A stretch of 64,000 nucleotides of DNA from Saccharopolyspora ipomoeae (GCF_029952525.1 NZ_JASAOF010000006.1:124001-188000); one strand, 5' to 3'; counted from the stretch's first letter, positions 44,215 to 53,003 are shown. Translations and numbers: made by a program. Notes: generated by a model not told the origin, from the sequence alone.

Positions 44215-45839
44215 TGCCCGAAGAGCAGACCATCTCCGCCAGAACCAGGCAGCAGCATCCACGGGCGCTCGCTCCCGCCAACCTCGCGTTGACGGTGGTC
44301 GTCAGTGTTTTCGGGGCCATCATCGGATTGCAGCTCCTGGTCAACCTCGGGATCTCGGCGAACACTTCGCTGATCGGCGCGCTCGTCGCAATGGTGCTGG
44401 CCAGGGTGCCGATGTCGCTGTTCGCGAGCTACCGCTCCATCCATTCGCAGAACCTCGTGCAGAGCGCGATCTCGTCGGCCACCTTCGGCGCGGCCAACGG
44501 CCTACTGTTGCCGATCGGCATTCCGTGGGCGATGGGACGGCCGGACCTCGTAGTGCCGATGTTCTGCGGTGTCGCGGCAGCCATGATCGTCGATGCCCTC
44601 ATGCTCTACCGGCTTTTCGACACCAAGATCTTCCCAGCTGCGGGGGCGTGGCCGCCGGGAATCGCAGCGGGCGAGGCGATCCGGGCAGGCGACAAGGGCG
44701 GACGCCGTGCCGGCCTGCTCGGAATCGGTGTCGTGGTCGGTGCGGCCGGCAGTGCGCTTGGCATCCCGATGTCGGCCTTCGGTGTGGCGTTCATCGGCAA
44801 CATCGTCGCCATGATCATGTTCGGCATCGGGTTGCTCTTGCGGCAGTACCAGACGCAGCTGTTCAGCGGGGATTTCTTCGCCACCACAATTCCGGAGGAC
44901 AATCTCGCCGAGGCGTACGTGCCGCACGGTTTCATGATCGGCGCGGGGTTGGTCGCCCTCGTGCAGGTCGGCGTTCAGTTAGCGCGCAAGAACAGCGAGG
45001 AAGGCGGAACGACCCGGTCCGACGCGGACATGCGGAGAACCCTCGGCCTCGGCCCGGCCGCGTACGTGCTGATCGCGGTGTTCCTCGCACTGATCTGCGG
45101 CGTGTGGACGGACATGTCGGCCGGGATGCTGGTCGCCTTCGTGATCTACGCCGGTCTCGCGGCTCTGGTGCATGAGCTGATCGTCGGGCTCGCCGCCATG
45201 CACGCCGGTTGGTTCCCGGCGTTCGCCGTCGCACTCATCACGCTCATCATCGGCATGATCATCGGGTTTCCGCTGGAAGCCCTCGTCGTGCTGGTCGCGT
45301 TCTCGGCCGCGACCGGACCGGCCTTCGCGGACATGGGGTACGACCTCAAGGCTGGCTTCATCCTGCGCGGACATGGCGCGGACCCGGATTTCGAGCTGGC
45401 CGGACGTCGACAGCAACTGATCTCGGCCATGATCGCGTTCGGTATCGCTATCGCCGTTGTGCTCGTGATGTGGGAGTCGTACTTCTCCCGCGACCTGCTA
45501 CCGCCCGTTGACCGGGTGTTCGCCGCCACCATGCACGGCGGGATCTCACCCCACGTCGCGATGTCACTGGCCATGTGGGCGGTACCCGGTGCGATCGTCC
45601 AGCTCGTCGGTGGTTCCAAACGGCAGGCAGGAATCCTGCTGGCCACCGGTCTTCTGGTCAGCCAGCCTTCAGCCGGCTGGGCGGTACTGGCCGGGATCGT
45701 GATCCGCTTCGTCTGGCTGCGGCTGCGCAGTGAGAAGGCCCGTTCGGAGATGGAGGTCGTCGCCGGCGGGGTGATCGCAGGTGACGCCCTGTTCAGCTTC
45801 GGCGAATCGACCCTCAAGAGCCTCACAGCGAAGAGCTGA
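44214..45839 (+). CDS. OPT/YSL-type transporter
   Basis: This 541-residue polytopic membrane protein has about twelve to fourteen helices. FGAIIGLQLLVNLGISANTSLIGAL, PAAGAWPPGIAAGEAIRAGD and the C-terminal TGLLVSQPSAGWAVLAG are the kind of segments I associate with OPT-family transporters found next to hyuAB genes. It overlaps the hyuB stop by one base. It probably imports the cyclic amide or peptide-like substrate of this second hyu set. Confidence 0.78.
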   Translation: MPEEQTISARTRQQHPRALAPANLALTVVVSVFGAIIGLQLLVNLGISANTSLIGALVAMVLARVPMSLFASYRSIHSQNLVQSAISSATFGAANGLLLPIGIPWAMGRPDLVVPMFCGVAAAMIVDALMLYRLFDTKIFPAAGAWPPGIAAGEAIRAGDKGGRRAGLLGIGVVVGAAGSALGIPMSAFGVAFIGNIVAMIMFGIGLLLRQYQTQLFSGDFFATTIPEDNLAEAYVPHGFMIGAGLVALVQVGVQLARKNSEEGGTTRSDADMRRTLGLGPAAYVLIAVFLALICGVWTDMSAGMLVAFVIYAGLAALVHELIVGLAAMHAGWFPAFAVALITLIIGMIIGFPLEALVVLVAFSAATGPAFADMGYDLKAGFILRGHGADPDFELAGRRQQLISAMIAFGIAIAVVLVMWESYFSRDLLPPVDRVFAATMHGGISPHVAMSLAMWAVPGAIVQLVGGSKRQAGILLATGLLVSQPSAGWAVLAGIVIRFVWLRLRSEKARSEMEVVAGGVIAGDALFSFGESTLKSLTAKS

Positions 45840-45883
45840 CAGCACACTCGCGACCGCCGCGATCGGGTGGTTGTTCAGCGGGA

Positions 45884-46000
45884 GTGAGCGTCGGGCAGCT
45901 CTCGGAATCCTGGAGCAACCTCGCCCCGCTGAACGAAGCCGACCGTGACATACCGACGTATGTGTTGGTATGTCACGGCGACGTCCTCAAAGCGCATTCC
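45884..46000 (+). pseudogene. Fragment copy of the immunity gene
   Basis: The frame reads VSVGQLSESWSNLAPLNEAD and then TYVLVCHGDVLKAH, nearly the same as the last third of the putative immunity protein at 32331-32636 (TVGQLSESWSNLARLNEAG, YALVWLADVLKAL). DNA identity is high over about 110 bases and ends abruptly on both sides. It begins right after the OPT gene, 13 kb from its parent. Confidence 0.8.
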
Positions 46001-46322
46001 GGCGGGCGACCCCCGACTGCCGCCCGCCCAGCACCGACCCGGCAGGACCTCGTTGTCCCGCCAGTCGCACGTGCCCGTTATTGCAGGTCAGCAGGCATGT
46101 GCGACGTGAATGGTCTGTGTCGCGGGGTGGCTAAGTCAAGCTTGCGGCGGGAAGTAGCAGTCACTGTGTCCGTTTGCTCGCGACTGTTCGGGGCCCAGGT
46201 CGGTCAGGGGAGCAGACGCCGCAGTCCTCCTCCGTGGCTTGGTGCCGGCTTGAGATCCCCACACCCCGGGCGCCGAAAGGGCTGCCCGGCCCGTTCGCCC
46301 GGTGTCCCGCTACGACTGACCG
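46001..46322. other. Gene-free stretch
   Basis: There is no gene or clear signal between the immunity fragment and the next small minus-strand gene. Open frames here have unlikely composition. Confidence 0.4.
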
Positions 46323-46571
46323 CTAGGAGTCGTGATCTCTTGGCGTCACGTCGATCCAGGCGTCGTCGTATACCGGGCACCGCATCTTCAACCACACCAC
46401 GTTCTGGCGTGCCTCTTCTTCGGTGTCGAACCCGATGAGGGCCTGCCGCTCCCCGAAAACCAGGTAGGTGAGGAGCCACTTCGGCGGAATCAGTTCGAGG
46501 ATGATCTCGTACGGTGGGATGGGAAGCCAGTCCGAATGCCCGGCCTGCCACCGTCCGACGATGTCGGCCAT
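46323..46571 (-). CDS. Small hypothetical protein
   Basis: This 82-residue protein is rich in Trp and Pro: MADIVGRWQAGHSDWLPIPP, then ILELIPPKWLLTYLVFGERQ and a Cys-containing RCPVYDDAWIDVTPRDHD. A clear aagggga ribosome binding site precedes the ATG at 46571. I do not know the family. No signal peptide is seen. Confidence 0.6.
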   Translation of the reverse strand: MADIVGRWQAGHSDWLPIPPYEIILELIPPKWLLTYLVFGERQALIGFDTEEEARQNVVWLKMRCPVYDDAWIDVTPRDHDS

Positions 46572-46892
46572 CGACTCCCCTTAGCTGCGGTCAGGCCATC
46601 ACCAGTATCCGACACGCGGTTCGTGTTCGGTCGGGCCTTTCGACCCTGATTTGCGGCGGAAGTGCTTCTGCTCTTGGGGGCATGGCTTCCTGCCCGACCT
46701 TGAGGGCGCCCTTCTTCTGGAGAGCTGGGGCGGGTAGAGAGCTCCGGCAGCGGGGCGGGGGTGTCGATGGCGTCTGGGCGGCTCGTGGGTTCGCCGCTAC
46801 CGCACTCGTACGAACCTCGTGCACGGCGCCGACAGCGAGAGCGTCTACGGGCGTCGCACGTGGTGGTGCTTTCGGCCGGTTCGCGCGTCGGA
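46572..46892. other. Gene-free stretch
   Basis: About 320 bases lie between two small minus-strand genes; I see nothing supported here. Confidence 0.35.
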
Positions 46893-47111
46893 TCAGCGGT
46901 TCACGACTACCGCGCCGTACCCGGTCGCAGCGAACTCGTCCACGAACACCCGGTGCACCTCACGTGCCCGTTGTGCGGTGTGGCAGCGCCGGACGCGTTT
47001 CGCGATCGTGGCGCCCGGCTCGGTGACCGTCGTTTCGTATTCGTCGCCACAGATCCGTTCGGTGATGAACACCCACGTCTGCGCGTCGAACGTCACTTCG
47101 GTGCGCCACAT
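46893..47111 (-). CDS. Small hypothetical protein
   Basis: This 72-residue protein reads MWRTEVTFDAQTWVFITERI, CGDEYETTVTEP, then RRCHTAQRAREVHRVFVDEF. It has mixed alpha/beta character, two Cys residues and no signal. The ribosome binding site is weak. The family is unknown; it could be a small regulatory or phage-derived protein. Confidence 0.45.
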   Translation of the reverse strand: MWRTEVTFDAQTWVFITERICGDEYETTVTEPGATIAKRVRRCHTAQRAREVHRVFVDEFAATGYGAVVVNR

Positions 47112-47945
47112 GCGTGGATGCTAACGCGTTGCCGAGATCGCCTTCGACAGATCGACGTGGTCCTGCCATCGCTGATTGACGCCGAGTTCGCCACCCGCCA
47201 GGTCGCTGTTCGGTAATCGCGCACGCAGGAAGCTGCAGACCTCGAAGAAGCACTGCGGAGCAGTTTCGATCAAGTCCGCCAGGCGAGCACCGCGGGTGCG
47301 TCACGGCTGCATCGATGCGCAGGCCGGCATTCGAACAGATGTAGGCGAGCGGACGGCTGTTAGCTTCGAGGTACGTCTCGTTTGAGATCGGCTTTCGCTG
47401 ACCGAACCGAGACGGACGGCGTTCGGAAAGGTCCCGGAGCCTGGCCGGGCCCTTCTCGTGAGGGGGACGGCCAAGGCCAGGGCTCGGGGTCGTCCCGGTG
47501 CCCCGGCCTTCGTTTCGGCCGTGAAGGCACCAAGAAGGTTGTTGGTCCGCGAGGCGCTGGTGCCAGCCCCGCGGCGCGCAACCGAGAGTTCCTCAACGCC
47601 GAGCCATTTTCGCGTCAGGGCCATGCCGTTCGACTTGGCGGAAGCGGCGGGCCTTGAATCCGCGGTGTCTCGATGCATGCTTTTGGCGCTGAAGATCGCC
47701 AGATCGTTAGTGCTCGGCTTCTCGGTGACCACTGATTCGGCGGGACTTTCTGCCCTTCGATGACTGGGCGCTCGTGTTCTGGTCAGCTGAGGGAGTTGAG
47801 ACCGACAACTCCGGGGTAGTGGAGCGAGGTCATCCGTTTGGGTTGATGACGCGTTCGGCGGCGCGTCGTCAACTGCTGGGGTGAGCCGCGAACACCAGAC
47901 TCGCGCGGGCCCGTCCCGTTGGCTCTGTTGGAGATGTTCTCTGCC
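47112..47945. other. Gene-poor stretch, possibly degraded
   Basis: Over 830 bases only overlapping low-quality frames are present. GC-rich short inverted repeats occur around 47430-47510 (gcctggccgggccc... and ggtgccccggcc), which may be a terminator cluster. No tRNA or transposase could be recognised. Confidence 0.4.
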
Positions 47946-48923
47946 ATGCCCCTGCAAATTGCCCCTCCTATCGAACAAAGCAGCAGTTCACGTGGGTGGA
48001 AGAGCGTCCTGGTCATGGCAGCGGTGGCCCTGCCGTGGTTCATCTGGAGCTGGGTCGCTCTGGGGTCGGCGATCCCGGATACGCTGGTGATCAAGCTCTT
48101 CGCCGGGTGGGGGATGTGGAACTTCACCAATGGTTGGCAGCTCTACCTCGGCCTGTATCCGTTCTTCACAATCGTTTCCGCCGTCATGCCGGTTTTGGGT
48201 TTGATGGGGTTGCTGGCCTGGGTTCCCGCACGAGTGCGCGCTGGTCGCACAGCATCAGCGGTGGCTCGGTTGGACGCCTTCGCCGGGCTCGCGGCCGGCG
48301 GCGTGGCGTACTACATCGCCTACACGCAACTCGGGGTATCGCCCTACCACTGGTACTACGCCCCGACGATCACGGCCCTCTCGATCGCTGCTGCTGCGCT
48401 CATCGGATGGGCTGCTTGCCGGTTCCGCCACGGTGTCCTGCGATGGATCGCGCTGTCCACGGCAACTTCCTCGGCGGCATTCGCCGCACTGCTACTGGCC
48501 CTGGTCCGTGTTCACGGCATGCCGTGGGCGCAGTCGCCGATCATGAGCAACGGGACCACCCCTGGCGAATACGCCCGCATGGGACAAGAACTGCACAAGC
48601 GCGTTGGTAGCGCGACCGTCGGTAGTGCCGACGAAATCGGAACGCTCGCCTACTTCTGCCACTGCACGATCACGGACGGATTTGTCGACCGCGGTTACAT
48701 CCCCGACCAGATCCGCCAACGAGAGGAACAGCTCAGCCCGGTTTCCCGGTGGCTGCTGCGGTTGAACTACCGCTACTTCGATCGGAGTGCAACCCCGCGC
48801 CCACTCGACTACCAGCTCCACCGAGTTCCCGGTCCGGGACCCGATCCCATCCTCACTGGATCGTCACGGTGGGCTTCAACCAACCACTTCGAACTCGGAG
48901 ATCTACGCGCACCTGCACCGTGA
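47946..48923 (+). CDS. Polytopic membrane protein, truncated glycosyltransferase-like
   Basis: This protein of about 325 residues has five or six hydrophobic helices followed by a ~120-residue soluble tail. The segments VMAAVALPWFIWSWVALGSA, then IPDTLVIKLFAGWGMWNFTN and VSPYHWYYAPTITALSIAAA resemble the second half of actinobacterial GT-C/PMT-like membrane glycosyltransferases. The N-terminal helices and the catalytic Asp pair expected in the first loop are absent, so it is probably truncated. The start is uncertain (ATG 47946, ATG 47934 or TTG 47919). Confidence 0.5.
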   Translation: MPLQIAPPIEQSSSSRGWKSVLVMAAVALPWFIWSWVALGSAIPDTLVIKLFAGWGMWNFTNGWQLYLGLYPFFTIVSAVMPVLGLMGLLAWVPARVRAGRTASAVARLDAFAGLAAGGVAYYIAYTQLGVSPYHWYYAPTITALSIAAAALIGWAACRFRHGVLRWIALSTATSSAAFAALLLALVRVHGMPWAQSPIMSNGTTPGEYARMGQELHKRVGSATVGSADEIGTLAYFCHCTITDGFVDRGYIPDQIRQREEQLSPVSRWLLRLNYRYFDRSATPRPLDYQLHRVPGPGPDPILTGSSRWASTNHFELGDLRAPAP

Positions 48924-49218
48924 GCATTCGCCCGTGTTCAAGACCCGGCTTGCCTGGTGCATCAACAAGTGCGTTCGCTGTGGACAGGAGAGCGTCGAAG
49001 GAGCGATGTTCCGTGGGCGCGCGTGAATAGAGCCAGGTCCGTGTCGTGCCTCAGGTTGAGTGGGCTGACGCCTCGTCCCGTCAATTCTGGGCCGCTGTAG
49101 GCGCATCGGCTGCCTGGAGGCCTGCCGTGTTCCCTCGATGCGGCTCCCGGGCCACGGTCGGTGTTGATCTCCTGTCCTGGACCCCTCCGTCGCGGTGGTC
49201 CGGTCGGCTCGTGGTGAG
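48924..49218. other. Intergenic stretch before the TetR gene end
   Basis: No gene or clear terminator was recognised between the membrane protein (plus) and the TetR gene (minus), although the two converge here. Confidence 0.35.
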
Positions 49219-49893
49219 TCAGCGCGTCGTCAGCAGGTGCTCGTACTGGTGGCGGCGCTCTGGTTCGAGGAGCGCGCTCAGCATCAGGGCTGTTTGTTTC
49301 GCGACGTAATCCTCGAACTGCAGTGTTCGTTCGAGGTGCCAGTGCTTGAGGGCCCAGCCGTGGGCCATCAGCAGGAAGTTGTGGGTGGCCAGCTGGACAT
49401 CGACGTCGACGAGGTGGCCGGATTCCACACCGCTTCGGATCGCGGTGCGCAGCGGCTCGCTGGTATCGACTTCCATCTGCTTGATCTTGTTGCGGCCTTC
49501 GGGGCTGAGAGTTCCGCTCTCGCGGTAGGTCAGCACCGCGGCGTGGCGGTGTTCGTCGATCACTTCGCAGTGCGCTCGGAACGCGGCCGCGATGCGTTCC
49601 ACCGGATCGTCGCCGGCGGCTTCGATCGCCGTGGGCACTTGGCTGGCGAAGGCGTTGAGGACGTTGATGATGACGGCGAGGAGCAGTTCGTCCTTGTTGC
49701 CGAAGTACCGGTAGATCAGGCCGACGCTGACCGCGGCCTCGTCGGCGAGCGCTTGCATCGAGACCCCGTGGAAGCCGTCCCGCTCCATGAGCCGGGCGGC
49801 GGCTGTGAGCAGCTGCCGGGTGCGCCACTCCGCCCGGACGGCGCGTGCGGCCTCGTTGGGGTCCTGCGGTTCCGACCTGGCTGTCGTGGGCAC
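49219..49893 (-). CDS. TetR-family transcriptional regulator
   Basis: This 224-residue regulator has the N-terminal HTH LLTAAARLMERDGFHGVSMQ, ADEAAVSVGLIYRYFGNKDE and a helical ligand-binding domain. It is divergent from the cyclohexanecarboxylate-type cluster and is its likely repressor, probably released by an acyl-CoA. The GTG at 49893 is chosen because gggag lies 7 bases before it and the operator palindrome then sits upstream; ATG codons at 49929 and 49944 are possible but the first lies within the palindrome. Confidence 0.88.
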   Translation of the reverse strand: MPTTARSEPQDPNEAARAVRAEWRTRQLLTAAARLMERDGFHGVSMQALADEAAVSVGLIYRYFGNKDELLLAVIINVLNAFASQVPTAIEAAGDDPVERIAAAFRAHCEVIDEHRHAAVLTYRESGTLSPEGRNKIKQMEVDTSEPLRTAIRSGVESGHLVDVDVQLATHNFLLMAHGWALKHWHLERTLQFEDYVAKQTALMLSALLEPERRHQYEHLLTTR

Positions 49894-49914
49894 GTCGGTC
49901 TCCCTGCGCGTCGG

Positions 49915-49928
49915 TGAACGTCCGTTCA
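49915..49928. promoter_or_regulatory. TetR operator candidate, proximal
   Basis: TGAAC-gtcc-GTTCA is a perfect 5-4-5 palindrome 22 bases upstream of the TetR start. Together with the following bases (ttttcggtg) it forms a 22-base repeat shared with the site at 50104. Confidence 0.75.
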
Positions 49929-50046
49929 TTTTCGGTGGCTCCATGTTCACAGATACCGCCTGGCCGCTCGTTGAGGGCTGCCGCCTGCGCTCCGGCTCCT
50001 CACCTGTCGGTGCTTCTGCCGGGGCGGAAGGCGGCTGCCCCCGTTC

Positions 50047-50058
50047 GGTTCGTGAACC
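50047..50058. promoter_or_regulatory. Related inverted repeat in the divergent promoter region
   Basis: GGTTC-GT-GAACC has the same half-sites in the opposite order to the two TGAAC-N4-GTTCA sites and lies between them. It may be a weaker site or a promoter element. Confidence 0.4.
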
Positions 50059-50103
50059 CTCTCTTGACACCTTGCCACAAACTGAACCACTATTCACCCA
50101 CGA

Positions 50104-50137
50104 TGAACGACGGTTCATTTTCGGTGAATGAACGTTC
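50104..50137. promoter_or_regulatory. TetR operator candidate, distal, with extra GAACGTTC
   Basis: TGAAC-gacg-GTTCA at 50104-50117 is followed by the same ttttcggtg as the proximal site and then by the palindrome GAACGTTC at 50130-50137. The position 65-100 bases before the enoyl-CoA hydratase start fits control of the catabolic operon promoter. Confidence 0.75.
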
Positions 50138-50200
50138 GATTTTGGCTCGCTGAGTGCTGAGCCGCAGGTCAGCGAGCGGTATCGGTGAGGAGAGCAGGTC

Positions 50201-50995
50201 ATGGGTAGCTACGAGGACATCCAGTACGCGGTCGAAGGTCCGGCCGCCGTGGTGACGATCAACCGGCCGGAGCGGTACAACTCCTTCCGGGGCAAGACCG
50301 TCGAGGAGCTGATCGCCGCGTTCCGCGCGGCCTGGGCCGACCCGCAGGTGCGCGTCGTGATCCTCACGGCCGCGGGGGAGAAGGCGTTCTGCACGGGTGG
50401 GGACGTCAAGCAGCGTGCCGAGACCGGGGACTACGGGCCCACGGAGAGCGGCATGTTCGAAATCGGCTACCTGCACAAGCTGATCCGGGACATCCCGAAG
50501 CCGGTCATCGCGGCGGTCAACGGCCTGGCCATCGGCGGCGGGCACGTGCTGCACGTGCTGTGCGATCTCTCGATCGCCGCGGAGACCGCCAAGTTCGGGC
50601 AGGCCGGTCCGCGGGTGGGCTCGTTCGACGCGGGTTTCGGCTCGGCGTTCCTGGCGCGGATCGTGGGGGAGAAGCGGGCTCGGGAGATCTGGTTCCTCTG
50701 CCGCCAGTACGACGCGGCAACCGCGGAGCGCTGGGGGCTCGTGAACGCGGTGGTTCCTGGTGACCAGCTGCTGGCCGAGGCGAAGCGGTGGGCCGAGGAG
50801 ATCGCGGTGCTGAGCCCGACGGCGATCAAGTTCCTCAAGCAGTCGTTCAACGCCGACACCGACCACCAGGCCGGTCTGAGCAACATGGCGATGTCCGCGC
50901 TCAGCGTCTTCGGCGAGACCGAAGAGGCGCACGAGGGAGCTGCGGCGTTCGCCGAGAAGCGCAAGCCCGACTTCTCCCAGTACGCGGCGCTCTGA
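50201..50995 (+). CDS. badI: 2-ketocyclohexanecarboxyl-CoA hydrolase-like crotonase
   Basis: This 264-residue crotonase-fold protein resembles, by recall, BadI of Rhodopseudomonas: INRPERYNSFRGKTVEELI, then EKAFCTGGDVKQ, IGGGHVLHVLCDLSIAAETA, FGQAGPRVGSFDAGFGSAFL and REIWFLCRQYDA. BadI opens the ring of 2-oxocyclohexanecarboxyl-CoA by hydrolytic C-C cleavage to pimeloyl-CoA; MenB (naphthoyl-CoA synthase) is its near relative. The BadH-like SDR and acyl-CoA dehydrogenase that follow support BadI over MenB. It is first in the operon, behind the operator sites. Confidence 0.85.
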   Translation: MGSYEDIQYAVEGPAAVVTINRPERYNSFRGKTVEELIAAFRAAWADPQVRVVILTAAGEKAFCTGGDVKQRAETGDYGPTESGMFEIGYLHKLIRDIPKPVIAAVNGLAIGGGHVLHVLCDLSIAAETAKFGQAGPRVGSFDAGFGSAFLARIVGEKRAREIWFLCRQYDAATAERWGLVNAVVPGDQLLAEAKRWAEEIAVLSPTAIKFLKQSFNADTDHQAGLSNMAMSALSVFGETEEAHEGAAAFAEKRKPDFSQYAAL

Positions 50996-51033
50996 GATCA
51001 GTGATCACTTCGACCACCACCAGGAGCGCGGGA

Positions 51034-52182
51034 ATGGACTTCGGGCTGTCATCGGATCAGCAGCGTTACCGCGACCAGGCGCGCCGCTACGCGGAACAAC
51101 GGCTGGCCCCGTCGTATCGCGCGCGTGAGGAGAAGGGCTTCGTCGAGCCGGAAGTGCGGCGGGAGATGGGCGAGCTGGGGTTGATCGCCCCCGAGCTCCC
51201 GGCGTCGCTCGGCGGCCGGGACCTCGCCCGGGTCACGACCGGCATCCTCGCCGAGGAGATCGCGCGCGGCGACTTCTCCGTGTCCTACCTGCAGATCGTC
51301 GGATCACTGGTGGGTCAGATCCTGGCCGGCAACGCCGAGCCGGAGATCGCGAGCGAGTGGGTGCCCAAGATCTGCAGCGGTGAGGAGATCGTCGGCATCG
51401 GGCTGACCGAGCCGCACGCCGGATCCGATGCCGGGATGCCGCGTTTGCGGGCGCGCCGAGAGGGAGACGAGTACGTCCTCAGCGGCATCAAATCGCTGTC
51501 GTTCTGCAACGAGGCCGCAGCCGTGGTGGTCTTCGCCCGCACCGGCGAGGAGACCGCGCGCGGCAAGGGCATCAGCGCGTTCCTGGTTCCGCTGCACCTC
51601 GACGGTGTCACGCGCGAACCGTATCCGGACATGGGTACGAAGGCCGTCGGGCGCGGTGCTGTGCACCTGGACGAGGTCCGGGTCCCGGCGAACCACCTGC
51701 TCGGAGCCGAAGGCAAGGGCTTCACGCAGGTGATGCAGGGATTCGATTTCAGCCGTGCCCTGATCGGCCTGCAGTGCGTGGGAATCGCCCAGATCACGGT
51801 GGACGAGACCTGGCACTACGTCAGCGAGCGAGAGGCCTTCGACCAGCCTTTGAGCAAGTTCCAGGGGGTCTCCTTCCCGCTCGCGGAATCCGAGACGCTG
51901 TTGTCGGCCGCCAGACTGCTGTGCTACCAGACGCTTTCGCTGAAGGACCACGGGCAGCCGCACACCGCCCAGGCCGCGATGTGCAAGTGGTGGGCGCCGA
52001 AGACGGCGTTCGACGTCATCCAGAACTGCCTGCTGCTGCACGGCCAGTACGGCTACCGCACCGACCTGCCCGTCGAGCAACGTCTTCGGGACGTCCTCGG
52101 CTTGCAGATCGGTGATGGGACCGCCCAGATCATGAAACTCATCATCGCCAGGGAGAAGCTCGGGCGCGCCAAGGCGCCCTGA
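51034..52182 (+). CDS. aliB: Acyl-CoA dehydrogenase, cyclohexanecarboxyl-CoA dehydrogenase-like
   Basis: This 382-residue acyl-CoA dehydrogenase has IGLTEPHAGSDAG in the flavin-binding middle domain and the C-terminal helical domain. Where most members have the catalytic base in a YEGT motif, this one reads IGDGTAQI, with Asp361 at the base position, which may fit an alicyclic substrate. In context it would oxidise cyclohexanecarboxyl-CoA to the 1-ene. The ATG at 51034 follows caggag. The SDR gene begins 74 bases later. Confidence 0.85.
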   Translation: MDFGLSSDQQRYRDQARRYAEQRLAPSYRAREEKGFVEPEVRREMGELGLIAPELPASLGGRDLARVTTGILAEEIARGDFSVSYLQIVGSLVGQILAGNAEPEIASEWVPKICSGEEIVGIGLTEPHAGSDAGMPRLRARREGDEYVLSGIKSLSFCNEAAAVVVFARTGEETARGKGISAFLVPLHLDGVTREPYPDMGTKAVGRGAVHLDEVRVPANHLLGAEGKGFTQVMQGFDFSRALIGLQCVGIAQITVDETWHYVSEREAFDQPLSKFQGVSFPLAESETLLSAARLLCYQTLSLKDHGQPHTAQAAMCKWWAPKTAFDVIQNCLLLHGQYGYRTDLPVEQRLRDVLGLQIGDGTAQIMKLIIAREKLGRAKAP

Positions 52183-52256
52183 GCCACGAGTCGCTGGAAT
52201 CGCATCGACGACCCGCACCGGCCACGCGCCGGTGAGTTTGGGAAGGAACGCAAGAA

Positions 52257-53003
52257 ATGGGACGACTGGACAGCCAGATCGCAGTGGTGACCGGCGCGGG
52301 CCGGGGAATCGGTCGCGCGATCGCCGAGAAGCTCGCCGAGGAAGGTGCGACCGTCGTCGTCTCCGACATCGACGAGTCCACTGCGACATCCACCGCTGCG
52401 GCGATCGGCGGCAAGGCGATCGGGCTGCGCGCCGATGTGACCTCCAAGGAATCGGTCGAGGCCGTGGTCGGCGAGGTGCGCAACCTGTTCGGCCGAATCG
52501 ACGTTCTGGTCAACAACGCAGGCTGGGACAAGGCCGGACCGTTCATCGACAGCGACGAGGCCGACTGGGAGCGAGTCGTCGCGATCAACCTGTTCGGGAT
52601 GCTCCACGCGACCAAGGCCGTGCTGCCGCTGATGGTCGAGCAGGGCAGGGGTGCCATCGTCAACCTCGGTTCGGATGCCGGCCGTGTGGGCTCCTCCGGA
52701 GAGGCGGTCTACTCGGCCGCCAAGGGCGGCGTGATCGCCTTCACCAAGACGATCGCCCGTGAGGTGGCCCGCAACCAGATCAACGTCAACTGCGTGTGCC
52801 CCGGCCCGACCGACACCGAGCTGTTCGCCTCCATCGGCGGGGACAGCCCGAAGCTGCGCGAAGCGCTGACCAAGGCCATCCCGCTGCGCCGTCTCGGCGA
52901 TCCGCAGGACCTCGCCAACGCGGTGGCGTTCCTCGCCTCCGACGAGGCCCAGTACATCACCGGTCAGACCGTCAGCGTCAGCGGCGGCCTGACGATGAGC
53001 TGA
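52257..53003 (+). CDS. badH: 2-hydroxycyclohexanecarboxyl-CoA dehydrogenase-like SDR
   Basis: This 248-residue SDR has TGAGRGIGRAIAE, VNNAGWDKAGPF, catalytic YSAAK in RVGSSGEAVYSAAKGGVIAF, CPGPTDTELF and the C-terminal ITGQTVSVSGGLTMS. By recall these stretches match BadH closely (NAGWD, GRVGSSGEAVY, SVSGGLTM). BadH oxidises 2-hydroxycyclohexanecarboxyl-CoA to the 2-oxo form that BadI cleaves. A gggaagg ribosome binding site precedes the ATG. A broken thiolase follows. Confidence 0.88.
   Translation: MGRLDSQIAVVTGAGRGIGRAIAEKLAEEGATVVVSDIDESTATSTAAAIGGKAIGLRADVTSKESVEAVVGEVRNLFGRIDVLVNNAGWDKAGPFIDSDEADWERVVAINLFGMLHATKAVLPLMVEQGRGAIVNLGSDAGRVGSSGEAVYSAAKGGVIAFTKTIAREVARNQINVNCVCPGPTDTELFASIGGDSPKLREALTKAIPLRRLGDPQDLANAVAFLASDEAQYITGQTVSVSGGLTMS

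Noticed and set aside
47301-47978. 225-residue minus-strand frame in the gene-poor region
   Set aside because: Low-complexity Arg/Ser/Thr/Pro composition and no family resemblance.
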